A DNA stretch of 64,000 nucleotides from Streptomyces sp. NBC_01717 (GTDB lineage Bacteria; Actinomycetota; Actinomycetes; Streptomycetales; Streptomycetaceae), in contig NZ_CP109178.1 of the NCBI RefSeq assembly GCF_036248255.1, forward strand, positions 3,720,001 to 3,784,000, written 5' to 3'. Positions 17,468 through 25,526 of the stretch are shown here, in pieces (position 1 is the first letter of the stretch; each line of letters starts with the position of its first letter). The position numbers and the translations under genes were made by a program. The notes below the pieces were generated by a model, which was not told the origin of the DNA, made no database searches, and saw only the letters and a program-made list of their open reading frames with translations.

Positions 17468-18172
17468 CTAGTACCAGCCGTTGGCCTGCCAGAACGACCA
17501 GGCCGCGCACGGGCTGCCGTAGCGGGCGCTGTTCATGTAGCTGAGGCCCCACTTGATCTGGGTGGCCGGGTTGGTCTGCCAGTCGGCGCCGGCGGATGCC
17601 ATCTTCGAACCGGGCAGCGCCTGGACCAGGCCGTATGCACCGGAAGACGGGTTGCTCGCACGGTAGTTCCAGCTGGACTCGTGGTCCACGATGTTGCTGA
17701 AGCACTGGAACTGATCGGCGGGCATCATCTGACGCGCCATCGCCTGGACTTCGGCCACGGTGTACGAGCTCTGCGTGGCGAACGCGGAGGCGCTGCGGAC
17801 CTCGGAACGGCTGGCGCGCTCGGCGTCCTTCTTGGCCTGCCGCTCCTGCTCCAGCTTGTCCTCGGCCGCCTGCTTCTTCGACTTGGCGTCCTTGGCGGCC
17901 TGGATGCGGGCTGCTTCCTCGACGGACTTCTTCGCCGCCGCGTCGGCCGCGGACGCCTGGGCGTCCGCCTGCTGCGTCAGCGAGGCGGTCTGCACCTGGG
18001 CCTGCTGGCCCGCGGGGATGTCGGCGAGCAGCGTCGTGTCGGCTGCGGTCGCCTCGAAGTTGTTGTCGTCGACAGCGGGAGTGCTGCCCGAAGCAACGCC
18101 TACGACGGCGCCGACGGTGGTGACCGCAGTGGCAGATGCCACGGCGAACCCCCGGACCGAGATCCGGCTCAC
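17468..18172 (-). CDS. secreted SLT-domain lytic transglycosylase with coiled-coil region
   Basis: A 234-residue exported protein that probably cleaves peptidoglycan glycan strands. The signal peptide is SRISVRGFAVASATAVTTVGAVVGVA. A long Ala/Lys/Glu-rich helical linker (about 60-140, [22 protein letters not shown]..., KKQAAEDKLEQERQAKKDAE) looks coiled-coil. The C-terminal SLT-like domain has the catalytic Glu in DHESSWNYRASNPSSGAYGLVQALPG and ends CAAWSFWQANGWY. The start is the GTG at 18172 with GGAAGGAC upstream; longer in-frame starts read into the leader. In Streptomyces such proteins are germination or growth hydrolases. It is transcribed alone with its own terminator. Confidence 0.88.
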   Translation of the reverse strand: MSRISVRGFAVASATAVTTVGAVVGVASGSTPAVDDNNFEATAADTTLLADIPAGQQAQVQTASLTQQADAQASAADAAAKKSVEEAARIQAAKDAKSKKQAAEDKLEQERQAKKDAERASRSEVRSASAFATQSSYTVAEVQAMARQMMPADQFQCFSNIVDHESSWNYRASNPSSGAYGLVQALPGSKMASAGADWQTNPATQIKWGLSYMNSARYGSPCAAWSFWQANGWY

Positions 18173-18505
18173 ACGGTGTCCTTCCAGCATCGCCCGCTTA
18201 GGTGACCTCGCAGGCGCAATCGTGCCCCTGACACTGGCCTCCCTACTGCTTGGGTCACGGGGAGGCACGGGCCCGGTGGGCAGCTCCCCTGAGGGAGTGC
18301 CGCGTGGTGCTCGCGGGCGGCATACGGACGGCGATTGTTGAGTTGTGTGGTGCGTGGCACCTCTGGAGGTGCGGGTGTGCCGTATGCGGGGCCTGACGGA
18401 AGCAAGACTCTGCCGGAACCGGCCGCCGCTAAGCAATTCTCCGTTGCGTGTGAAAGCTCACACCCCGTTTGGCTCAGGTGTTTTGCGGAAATGGCGCCGC
18501 AACAT
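18173..18505 (-). other. long leader/promoter region of the SLT gene
   Basis: About 330 bases with no gene, upstream of the SLT lytic enzyme. Short inverted repeats are present (for example cacctctggaggtg near 18358). Cell-wall hydrolase genes in Streptomyces often have a c-di-AMP (ydaO) riboswitch here. I looked for its conserved core and tail and could not find a defensible match. Confidence 0.4.
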
Positions 18506-18546
18506 GATGCCGCCCGGCTAAGCTCCTTGGCTCGCCGGGCGGCATC
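18506..18546 (-). terminator. hairpin terminator after the PhoH gene
   Basis: Perfect 13-bp stem (gatgccgcccggc / gccgggcggcatc) with a 15-nt loop, 18 bases past the PhoH stop codon. Confidence 0.8.
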
Positions 18547-18563
18547 AACTGTCACATCCAGTA

Positions 18564-19883
18564 TCAGATCTGGCCTTCCTCCAGCATTTCGGTCACCAGT
18601 GCGGCGATCTGCGAACGCTCGGAGCGGGTGAGCGTGACGTGCGCGAAGAGCGGGTGGCCCTTCAGCTTCTCGACCACGGCGACGACTCCGTCGTACCGGC
18701 CGACCCGGAGGTTGTCCCGCTGGGCCACGTCATGCGTGAGCACAACCCGGGAATTCGACCCGATCCTGGACAACACGGTCAGCAGGACGTTGCGTTCGAG
18801 CGACTGCGCCTCGTCGACGATCACGAAGGCGTCGTGGAGCGACCGGCCCCGGATATGGGTGAGTGGCAGGACCTCCAGCATTCCGCGCCCCAGCACCTCC
18901 TCGATCACCTCACGCCCGGCGACCGCCGACAGCGTGTCGAAGACGGCCTGCGCCCAGGGGCTCATCTTCTCGGCCTCGGTGCCGGGGAGATAGCCGAGCT
19001 CCTGCCCGCCGACCGCGTACAGCGGCCGGAAGACCATCACCTTCTGGTGCTGCCTGCGCTCCAGCACGGCTTCGAGACCGGCGCAGAGCGCCAGCGCCGA
19101 CTTTCCGGTACCGGCCCGGCCGCCCAGCGACACGATGCCGACGTCCTGGTCGAGCAGCAGATCCAGGGCGATGCGCTGCTCGGCGCTGCGGCCGTGGATC
19201 CCGAAGGCCTCCCGGTCGCCCCGGACGAGGCGCACATTGCCCTCGGCCGTGACCCGGCCGAGCGCCTTGCCGCGCTCGGACTGGAGGACCAGTCCGGTGT
19301 GCACGGGCAGGTCGGCGACCTCGGGGACGTACAGCGTCTCCTCTCCGAAGAGCAGATCCACCTGTTCGGCCGAGAGGGGAAGTTCGGCCATCCCCGTCCA
19401 GCCGGAGTCGGTGATGGCGAGTTCCGCGCGGTACTCCTCCGCGAGGAGGCCGACCGACGATGCCTTGATGCGCAGCGGCAGGTCCTTGGAGACGACCGTG
19501 ACGTCGTACCCCTCGGCCTGGAGATTGCGCGCGACCGCGAGAATCCGAGAGTCGTTGTCCCCCAACCGGTAGCCGGCGGGCAGTACGCCGGGATCGGAAT
19601 GGTTGAGTTCGACGCGCAGCGTTCCGCCGAGATCCCCTAGCGGGATCGGGGCATCGAGCCTGCCGTACCGGACGCGGAAGTCGTCCAGCAGGCGCAGGGC
19701 CTGCCGGGCGAAGTAGCCGAGCTCCGGATGGTGGCGTTTGGCCTCCAGTTCCGTGACCACGACGATCGGGAGCACGACTTCGTGCTCGTCGAAGCGGGCC
19801 ATGGCGTTCGGATCGGCCAGCAGGACGCTGGTGTCGAGAACATAGGTGCGCCTGTCGGGCATGCGGCGCTTTGTGCTGGTCAC
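18564..19883 (-). CDS. PIN domain-PhoH ATPase fusion
   Basis: A 439-residue cytoplasmic protein with an N-terminal PIN ribonuclease-like domain ([18 protein letters not shown]..., [24 protein letters not shown]) whose acidic residues are in place. A PhoH ATPase domain follows, with Walker [13 protein letters not shown] and Walker [10 protein letters not shown]. PhoH2-type PIN-PhoH proteins are RNA helicase/RNases in mycobacteria, so an RNA-processing role is likely. I prefer the GTG at 19883 (19886 is also GTG); a GAGGGGG lies about 12 bases upstream. The frame remains open to 20306, but that part lacks coding character. It is monocistronic with its own terminator. Confidence 0.88.
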   Translation of the reverse strand: MTSTKRRMPDRRTYVLDTSVLLADPNAMARFDEHEVVLPIVVVTELEAKRHHPELGYFARQALRLLDDFRVRYGRLDAPIPLGDLGGTLRVELNHSDPGVLPAGYRLGDNDSRILAVARNLQAEGYDVTVVSKDLPLRIKASSVGLLAEEYRAELAITDSGWTGMAELPLSAEQVDLLFGEETLYVPEVADLPVHTGLVLQSERGKALGRVTAEGNVRLVRGDREAFGIHGRSAEQRIALDLLLDQDVGIVSLGGRAGTGKSALALCAGLEAVLERRQHQKVMVFRPLYAVGGQELGYLPGTEAEKMSPWAQAVFDTLSAVAGREVIEEVLGRGMLEVLPLTHIRGRSLHDAFVIVDEAQSLERNVLLTVLSRIGSNSRVVLTHDVAQRDNLRVGRYDGVVAVVEKLKGHPLFAHVTLTRSERSQIAALVTEMLEEGQI

Positions 19884-20363
19884 CACGGAAGGACGTACCC
19901 CCTCGGACGAGGTTGGGCTGCGACGGCGTCGCGGAGCATCCCAAAGGGAGAGGACGGACCGGGCTGCGGCCACCTTGCGCGGGCCGAGCGCCGGCCCTCC
20001 GCGTCGGCCGCACTGTATGTACGGTCCTTCGTGTGCAAAGGGCCTCCCGGGCGAGCGGACTCGATGCCACTCACTTGGACACGACGTCCGCCTGGTTTTT
20101 GACCGGACGTCGACCTGACAGGGGTATTCCCTCGAACACGCGAAGCCATGCCGCCACGCGGCGGGCGGGTGAGCCGGAAGTGATGGGCCCGACCACACAG
20201 GTCCGGGCCCACGATGTGAGTCCGTCCGGCACTTGAGGCCGGAACCGTTGCGCGGGGCCGCGGGCGAGCCGGAAGCAGTGCCCAGGGGGCACGGGTCCGG
20301 GCTCACCCGCCCCGGGGTTCCGTCCTCGAACGCCGGACAGGCCGGGCCGGAGGCGCGGCGGCG
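19884..20363. repeat. gene-free region with two related intergenic repeats
   Basis: About 480 bases without a gene. Around 20158-20212 and 20261-20305 lie two imperfect copies of a GC-rich unit (gcgggc...gagccggaag... ending ggtccgggcccac or ggtccgggctcac), each able to fold into a hairpin. The second runs into gtcctcgaacgccggac, which resembles a dispersed intergenic repeat common in Streptomyces. An 8-bp dyad gacgtccg/cggacgtc lies at 20083-20111. The PhoH promoter is probably near 19900-19950. Confidence 0.45.
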
Positions 20364-21125
20364 TCAGCCGCCGAAGCGGCGGCCTCGGGCCGCGTAGTCG
20401 CGCAGCGCGCGAAGGAAGTCGACCTTGCGGAACGCCGGCCAGAAGACTTCGCAGAAGTAGTACTCGGAGTGCGCGCTCTGCCAGAGCATGAAGCCGGACA
20501 GCCGCTGCTCACCGCTCGTGCGGATCACCAGATCCGGATCCGGCTGCCCCCGCGTGTACAGGTGCTCGGAGATCAGGTCCGTGGAGACGATCTCCGCGAG
20601 GTCCTCGAAGGACGTCCCCTTGGACGAGTGGTCGAGCAGCAGCGAGCGCACCGCGTCCGCGATCTCCTGCCGGCCGCCGTAGCCGACGGCGACGTTGACC
20701 AGTATTCCGTCGACGCCGACCGTGGCCTGCTCGGCCTCCTTGAGGACGGTCTGGGTGTGCGCGGGCAGCAGGTCCAGCGTGCCGACGTGGTGGACGCGCC
20801 ACCGGCCGTCGGCCGCCAGGTCGCGCACGGTGTTCTCGATGATGCCGAGGAGCGGGGTCAGCTCGGACGCGGGCCGGTCGAAGTTGTCCGTGGAGAGCAG
20901 CCACAGGGTGACGACCTCGACATCGGTCTCACTGCACCAGCCGAGCAGCTCCTGGATCTTGTCCGCACCGGCCTGGTGCCCCTGCGCTGCCGTACCGCCG
21001 GACGCCTTAGCCCAGCGCCGGTTGCCGTCGAGGATGACACCGATGTGCTTGGGCACCTGGGTGTGATCGAGGCGGGCCTCCACCCGGCGCGCGTAGAGCC
21101 TGTACACCAGGTCGCGCAAGTTCAC
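20364..21125 (-). CDS. uppS: cis-prenyltransferase (isoprenyl/undecaprenyl diphosphate synthase family)
   Basis: Condenses isopentenyl diphosphate in the Z configuration onto an allylic primer to make the polyprenyl carrier lipid, or its short Z-farnesyl precursor. The 253-residue protein shows the catalytic Asp in IGVILDGNRRWAK, then LLSTDNF, NVAVGYGGRQEI and the substrate-binding IRTSGEQRLSGFMLWQSAHSE. Chain length cannot be read from motifs alone; actinobacteria often carry a second, shorter-chain paralog. The start is the GTG at 21125 with gagagg 8 bases upstream. Confidence 0.9.
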   Translation of the reverse strand: MNLRDLVYRLYARRVEARLDHTQVPKHIGVILDGNRRWAKASGGTAAQGHQAGADKIQELLGWCSETDVEVVTLWLLSTDNFDRPASELTPLLGIIENTVRDLAADGRWRVHHVGTLDLLPAHTQTVLKEAEQATVGVDGILVNVAVGYGGRQEIADAVRSLLLDHSSKGTSFEDLAEIVSTDLISEHLYTRGQPDPDLVIRTSGEQRLSGFMLWQSAHSEYYFCEVFWPAFRKVDFLRALRDYAARGRRFGG

Positions 21126-21324
21126 TGAGTTCACCTCTCGGTTCTGTGCGGGCCCGCCCGCCCCATTGCCCGGGGTCCGGGGTCGTCCCCCTGGGGATCG
21201 CCGCACAAGTCCGCAGAGCCATCGCTCCGCCGTGCCGTGGCAGTCCCCGACGTCGCCACATTACTGCGCAGGCGCCGCACCGGCCCAACCTGGTCTGTCA
21301 CAAGTACGTGATAAGGAGGGAAAC

Positions 21325-22365
21325 GTGACTGATTCTTCTTCCTCCTACCGGGCTGCCGGTTCGCGCTACGACTCCATGGAGTACCGCCGGACCGGCCGCA
21401 GCGGTCTCAAGCTCCCTGCCGTCTCGCTCGGCCTGTGGCACAACTTCGGCGACGACCGCACACTGGACTCCCAGCGGGCGATTCTGCGCCGCGCCTTCGA
21501 CCTCGGAGTGACCCACTTCGACCTGGCCAACAACTACGGCCCGCCGCCCGGCTCCGCCGAGCTCAACTTCGGAAAGCTCTTCCACCAGGACTTCGCCCCA
21601 TACCGTGACGAACTGGTCATTTCGACCAAGGCCGGATATGACATGCACCCCGGCCCGTACGGCGAGTGGGGGTCCCGCAAGTACCTGCTGTCGTCGCTGG
21701 ACGCCTCGCTGAAGCGGATGGGGCTGGATTACGTCGACATCTTCTACTCGCACCGCTTCGACCCGGACACCCCGCTCGAGGAGACGATGGGTGCGCTGGC
21801 CTCCGCCGTGCAGCAGGGCAAGGCGCTGTACGTGGGTGTGTCCTCGTACAACTCGGAGCAGACCGCCGAGGCCGCCCGGCTGCTCAAGGAGATGGGCGTG
21901 CCCGCCCTGATCCACCAGCCGTCCTACTCGATGATCAACCGCTGGACCGAGGACGACGGGCTGCTGGACACGCTGGAGGCCGCCGGCATGGGCTGCATCT
22001 CCTTCGTACCGCTCGCCCAGGGCCTGCTCACCAACAAGTACCTGCACGGCATCCCGGAGGGTTCGCGCGCGACCCAGGGCAAGTCCCTCAGCCCGGATCT
22101 GCTCTCGGACGAGGTGGTCCGCAGGCTGAACGGGCTGAACGACATCGCTCAGCGGCGCGGCCAGTCCCTCGCTCAGCTGGCACTCAACTGGGTGCTGCGG
22201 GACAGCCGTATGACGTCCGCCCTGATCGGCGCGTCAAGTGTGCAGCAGCTCGAGGAGAACGTCGCGGCGCTCGCCGGACCGGCGCTGTCCGCCGAGGAGT
22301 TGAAGGAGATCGACACCTTCGCCGTGGACACCGCGGGCACCAACATCTGGGCCGGACGGGGCTGA
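21325..22365 (+). CDS. aldo/keto reductase (YghZ / Kv-beta-like)
   Basis: NADPH-dependent carbonyl reductase of the AKR14-like group that in E. coli reduces methylglyoxal and L-glyceraldehyde-3-phosphate. The catalytic tetrad is visible: Asp and Tyr in THFDLANNYG, Lys in ISTKAGYD, His in FYSHRFDP. The cofactor site includes ALIGASSVQQLEENV near the C-terminus. Length 346 residues is usual. The GTG at 21325 follows an excellent AAGGAGGG. It is monocistronic, divergent from uppS, and ends at a terminator. Confidence 0.92.
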   Translation: MTDSSSSYRAAGSRYDSMEYRRTGRSGLKLPAVSLGLWHNFGDDRTLDSQRAILRRAFDLGVTHFDLANNYGPPPGSAELNFGKLFHQDFAPYRDELVISTKAGYDMHPGPYGEWGSRKYLLSSLDASLKRMGLDYVDIFYSHRFDPDTPLEETMGALASAVQQGKALYVGVSSYNSEQTAEAARLLKEMGVPALIHQPSYSMINRWTEDDGLLDTLEAAGMGCISFVPLAQGLLTNKYLHGIPEGSRATQGKSLSPDLLSDEVVRRLNGLNDIAQRRGQSLAQLALNWVLRDSRMTSALIGASSVQQLEENVAALAGPALSAEELKEIDTFAVDTAGTNIWAGRG

Positions 22366-22420
22366 TCGGTCCGGTTTTCACGGGTCCCACCCGGGACCCG
22401 CACCGCCTGCCCACAAAAAA

Positions 22421-22457
22421 CGGGCCGGTCCGTGGGGGGGGGATACGGACCGGCCCG
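22421..22457 (+). terminator. hairpin terminator after the aldo/keto reductase
   Basis: Perfect 13-bp stem (cgggccggtccgt / acggaccggcccg) with an 11-nt loop that is mostly G. A smaller 8-bp hairpin (cgggtccc/gggacccg) lies at 22381-22400. Confidence 0.8.
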
Positions 22458-22776
22458 AGGGGGGGTTTCCACCATAACCCTTCGTAAGTGATGCTGCGTG
22501 CCACGCCGCTCCATAACTACTCTCCGAATTCGCAGAACTCCGTTCCGGGCACGGATTCCGGGGCCCGGGAGAGGGTGCGAAGACGGCGGACGGCCGGGGG
22601 CGCCGCCTTGACGCCGGACCGGCGCAAGCTGGTCCCTGGTCCGTTCCCGGCAGCGGCCCGCAGTGGGCCCGCGGCCACCTTGCGGAGCACGGCCGCGGTG
22701 GTGTGCGGGTCCTGGGCCATCGGAGTGAACGCCGCCTCGATCCGCTCGATCCGGGCCGGCCTTCACCCGGTCGGCG
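22458..22776. other. gene-free stretch left of the broken winged-helix gene
   Basis: About 320 bases. The minus strand reads a short peptide with protein-like composition (about 22720-22517, ...AFTPMAQDPHTTAAVLRKVA... ending ESVPGTEFCEFGE) whose upstream frame is closed by a stop. It could be the tail of a decayed gene, but I do not recognise it. No intact gene is visible. Confidence 0.35.
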
Positions 22777-23362
22777 GTGGGTCACTTCGGCGCGAACCCG
22801 GGCACCACCCCGCTCGACGGCCCGGAGGCGCTGGCCGGGCTCGTACACCGCTACCTGTACGCGTACGGTCCCGCCACACCGCAGCACTTCGCCAAATGGC
22901 TTGCTGCGCAGAACAGTCGGGCGGTGTCGGTCTTCGCGGAGCGGGCCGGGGCCGGGGCGATCGAAGAGGTGGCGTACGAGGGTGTCGGGCCGGCCTGGCT
23001 GGTGGCCGGCGACACCGACTTCCCCGCCGGGGCGGCGCGCGGGGTGCGGCTGCTCCCCTACTTCGATGCGTTCGCCATCGCGTCGCAGCCCCGCGAGAGG
23101 CTCTTCCCGGGCACTGCGTACGCCCGCGCGCTGGCGGGTGGCCAGGCGGGGAACCACCCGGTGCTGCTGATCGACGGCGCGGTCGCCGGGGTCTGGCACC
23201 AGCGCCGCTCGGGCCGCCGGATCGCGGTGACCGTGGAGCCGCTGTCCCCGCTCACGGCCGGGCAGTTGCGGGGCCTGGAGGAGCAGGTGGAGCGGGTGGG
23301 GGTGGTGCTGGAGGGGAAGCCGGAACTGACGGTCGGAAAGGTGACGGTGGGGCCCCACGCCC
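22777..23362 (+). pseudogene. 3' half of a winged-helix DNA-binding protein (AlkZ/HTH_42 family)
   Basis: The translated segment matches the C-terminal half of the winged-helix/AlkZ-like family (VHRYLYAYGPATPQHFAKWL, RLLPYFDAFAIASQPRERLFPG, HPVLLIDGAVAGVWHQRRSGRRIAVTVEP, ending VTVGPHA). Whole family members run to about 360-400 residues; only about 195 are present and no coding sequence for the first half is found upstream. At the 3' end the normal stop is missing because a MITE-like element begins at 23363, so the frame runs on artificially to 24288 antisense to two other genes. Both ends are therefore damaged. Confidence 0.7.
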
Positions 23363-23558
23363 AAGGGCTGTCCCCTAATCCCTGGCGGATCGGCGCGCGG
23401 CGTCGGATGCGGTGCATCGCAAGGCGGAGGAGCATCCTCATACCGTGCGTATCCGGGCGTTCCGACAACGGACGGGCTACCCCCGTGCCGTTGAGGCTAC
23501 GGGGGAGAGGTGCCGTAGCTGTCGTCGCGCGCCCGCCAGGGATTACGGGACAGCCCTT
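23363..23558. mobile_element. MITE-like element with 26-bp terminal inverted repeats
   Basis: The terminal inverted repeats are 23363-23388 (starting aagggctgtcccctaatccc) and 23533-23558 (ending gggattacgggacagccctt). They match at 25 of 26 positions. The 196-bp element carries no gene. Its interior holds further dyads (around 23400-23530). It sits exactly at the 3' end of the winged-helix fragment and 17 bases from the stop of the next, opposite-strand gene. No clear target-site duplication is visible, so either it is old or its ends are a few bases different. I believe similar sequences recur between Streptomyces genes, from memory only. Confidence 0.7.
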
Positions 23559-23574
23559 AGGGTCGCTTGTCTGC

Positions 23575-24033
23575 TCAGGTGGTCGCTTCCGCGCCGCGGT
23601 GGCCGCGGGTGTAGCGGATCGCGACCGTGTCCCCGCCGATGACCACGAAGCGTCCGCCCTCGCACCGGATGACGGCCTGGTGCACCTCGCCGCGCTCGTC
23701 CCGGACCTCCTCCGTGCGGGTGACCGTCCAGCCGCCGTCGGGCGGTTCCGGCAGGTGCGGCAGGGCGGCGAACTCCCACTGGCCGGCGGGTACGCACCAC
23801 TCGGGCAGCCGCGGCCAGGTTCCGGGGCCGACGTGCAGGGTCCAGTCGGAAGCGCAGGTCAGGAGCAGCGACTGCCTGTCGGAGAGCAGGAACTCGACGG
23901 CCTCCGGTTCCCCCATCCGCCCCTCCGGCCGGTAGAAGAGGCCGAGGACGCCGACGACCCGTGCCCCTCTGAGCCATTCGGCATTGCCCTGCCGCGTGCC
24001 GCGGAAGGCCTCCTCGTCGTTCTCCACCCTCAT
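23575..24033 (-). CDS. conserved hypothetical protein
   Basis: A 152-residue soluble protein without a motif I recognise. It has an N-terminal segment RGARVVGVLGLFYRPEGRMGEPEAVEFLLSD, a Trp-rich middle (SDWTLHVGPGTWPRLPEWCVPAGQWEF) and a beta-rich C-terminus (GRFVVIGGDTVAIRYTRG). The start at 24033 has GGGAGGG at suitable spacing, and codon use is typical of the host. It lies downstream of a methyltransferase on the same strand with a 95-base gap. Its 3' end lies next to the MITE. Confidence 0.65.
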   Translation of the reverse strand: MRVENDEEAFRGTRQGNAEWLRGARVVGVLGLFYRPEGRMGEPEAVEFLLSDRQSLLLTCASDWTLHVGPGTWPRLPEWCVPAGQWEFAALPHLPEPPDGGWTVTRTEEVRDERGEVHQAVIRCEGGRFVVIGGDTVAIRYTRGHRGAEATT

Positions 24034-24128
24034 GGCCTGTTCCCTCCCATGCGCTCACCGCCCAGGGTCGCATCATTTTGGGCGTACGCCGGTGAAGGGA
24101 GAGTGGTGACACAGCGAGCGTCACAGGT

Positions 24129-24920
24129 TTACGGCTGCCGCGGCTTGCGGGCCTCGATCAGGAAGCGGGTGGTGTGCGCGACGAACGGCCCCTCGGTCTC
24201 GATGAGGTGGTGCAGGGCGGCCACTTGCGGCCGGTACTGCTCGACTGTGAAGCCGGGCACCATCCAGATCACCTTGCGCAGGAAGTAGACGACGGCGCCG
24301 ATGTCGAAGAACTCGGTACGCAGCGTCTCCAGCCGCAGGTCGACGACCTCGAGCCCGGCCGCCTCCGCGTCGGCGCGGGCCCGTTGCGGGTCGCGGGCGC
24401 CGCGGGCCTCGGGGGGCTGCGGACCGAGGAAGTACTCGACGAGTTCGAAGACGCTGGCCGGGCCGACCTGCTGCGAGAAGTACGTGCCACCGGGCTGCAG
24501 CACGCGCGCGATCTCCGCCCACCAGGTGGTCACCGGATGCCGGCTGACCACCAGGTCGAACGCCGCGTCCCCGAACGGCAGCGGCGGCTCGTCGGCGTCG
24601 GCGACCACGACCGCGCCGCGCGGGTGCAGGAGGGCGGTGGCGCGGGCGATGTTCGGCGGCCAGGACTCGGTGGCGACGGTCACCGGCGGCAGCTTCGGGG
24701 CGGAGGCGAGGACCTCGCCGCCGCCGGTCTGGATGTCGAGGGCCGCCTGCGCCCGGCCCAGCCGGTCGGCCATGGCGCGCGCATACCCCCAGGAGGGGCG
24801 TTGCTCGGTGGCCCGGCCGTCGAGCCAGGAGAAGTCCCAGCCGTCGACGGAGACGGCGGCGGCCTCGGCGACGAGCGCTTCGAAGCGTGCGCGTTCCTCT
24901 TCTTCGGATGTTCCCGGCAT
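24129..24920 (-). CDS. class I SAM-dependent methyltransferase
   Basis: A 263-residue protein with the Rossmann methyltransferase pattern: motif I ALDIQTGGGEVLA, a second acidic strand AVVVADADEPPLPFGDAAFDLVVSRHPV, and motif GTYFSQQVGP after RVLQPGG. The C-terminus reads LRTEFFDIGAVVYFLRKVIWMVPGFTVEQYRP, a pattern seen in small-molecule methyltransferases of this family. The substrate is unknown. The ATG at 24920 is a few bases downstream of a short gap from the IS remnant. Confidence 0.88.
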   Translation of the reverse strand: MPGTSEEEERARFEALVAEAAAVSVDGWDFSWLDGRATEQRPSWGYARAMADRLGRAQAALDIQTGGGEVLASAPKLPPVTVATESWPPNIARATALLHPRGAVVVADADEPPLPFGDAAFDLVVSRHPVTTWWAEIARVLQPGGTYFSQQVGPASVFELVEYFLGPQPPEARGARDPQRARADAEAAGLEVVDLRLETLRTEFFDIGAVVYFLRKVIWMVPGFTVEQYRPQVAALHHLIETEGPFVAHTTRFLIEARKPRQP

Positions 24921-24979
24921 GCGGGGATGGTGTCATCCGCGCATTCGCGGGCGCGACCTAATTCCGGTGCCCCGGCGGG

Positions 24980-25201
24980 TCAGTCAGGCGGGCGGGATCC
25001 GCGTGCGATCCGGATCGGGACGTTGATGAGTTGGCCTCGGATGGTCGCGGTGGTGGCTCTGGCGTGAAAGGTGGAGGCCGGGGTGCCGAGGGCGCGCATC
25101 AGGTTGTGGGTGATCGCTGCGAGGGCGAGCCAGGTGGTATTGGCCAGGAAGTCGCCGGAGAGCAGGTGGGCCGGCGGGCCGCCCTTCATGTGCGCGATCA
25201 C
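24980..25201 (-). pseudogene. IS1380-family transposase fragment (C-terminus)
   Basis: The translated frame reads KGGPPAHLLSGDFLANTTWL, ALAAITHNLMRALG and FHARATTATIRGQLINVPIR, the conserved C-terminal region of IS1380-type DDE transposases. The N-terminal and catalytic parts are absent on both sides, and no inverted repeats are visible. It is a decayed remnant, about 70 residues of an originally 450-residue enzyme. Confidence 0.8.
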
Positions 25202-25216
25202 CTGTCAACCGGTGGA

Positions 25217-25381
25217 TCCGGGCTCAGTAGCAGTCCCGATGCCGCCGAACCCGCCATCGCCGAGCACGAACGCACCGCCCGCGCTGTTCTGCGGCGCAGT
25301 CCCTACAGGGCGCGGGAAGCGATGGGGGCCCATCTGCCGAGCAGTTTCGACCGCGGGCGCGGGCAGCACCCGGAGGGCTGA
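25217..25381 (+). pseudogene. C-terminal fragment of a GntR/FadR (FCD domain) regulator
   Basis: The plus-strand frame contains AIAEHERTARAVLRRSPYRA and REAMGAHLPSSFDRGRG before a stop at 25379-25381. This matches the last two helices of the FCD ligand-binding domain (EH...A...A...AM..HL). The remainder of the gene, including the HTH, is missing, replaced upstream by the IS1380 remnant. Probably a regulator broken by an insertion. The fragment is short, so confidence is moderate. Confidence 0.5.
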
Positions 25382-25386
25382 CCATC

Positions 25387-25440
25387 GTGGCCCCGGCCTC
25401 GGCGGGTGCCCTGACGACACCCGCCTCGGCCCGGGGCCAC
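25387..25440. terminator. hairpin terminator between the GntR fragment and the glucanase gene
   Basis: An imperfect stem of about 22 bp (gtggccccgg... / ...ccggggccac) with inner gcgggtg/cacccgc pairing and a 9-nt loop, between convergent genes. Confidence 0.65.
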
Positions 25441-25526
25441 GGCGTTTACCTTCCCGGAGCGGACCATGGCGGATCAGAAGCGTTCCGCCGCGCGGCTCCA
25501 GGGACAGACCCGGGCGTGGAGGCCGA

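Noticed and set aside
18173..18505. c-di-AMP (ydaO) riboswitch in the leader of the SLT gene
   Set aside because: The gene type makes it plausible, but I could not find the conserved core and tail sequence, so I do not annotate one. A covariance-model search would decide.
22777..24288. 503-codon plus-strand ORF as one protein
   Set aside because: Only the first 195 residues match the winged-helix family. The rest reads through the MITE and runs antisense to two other genes.
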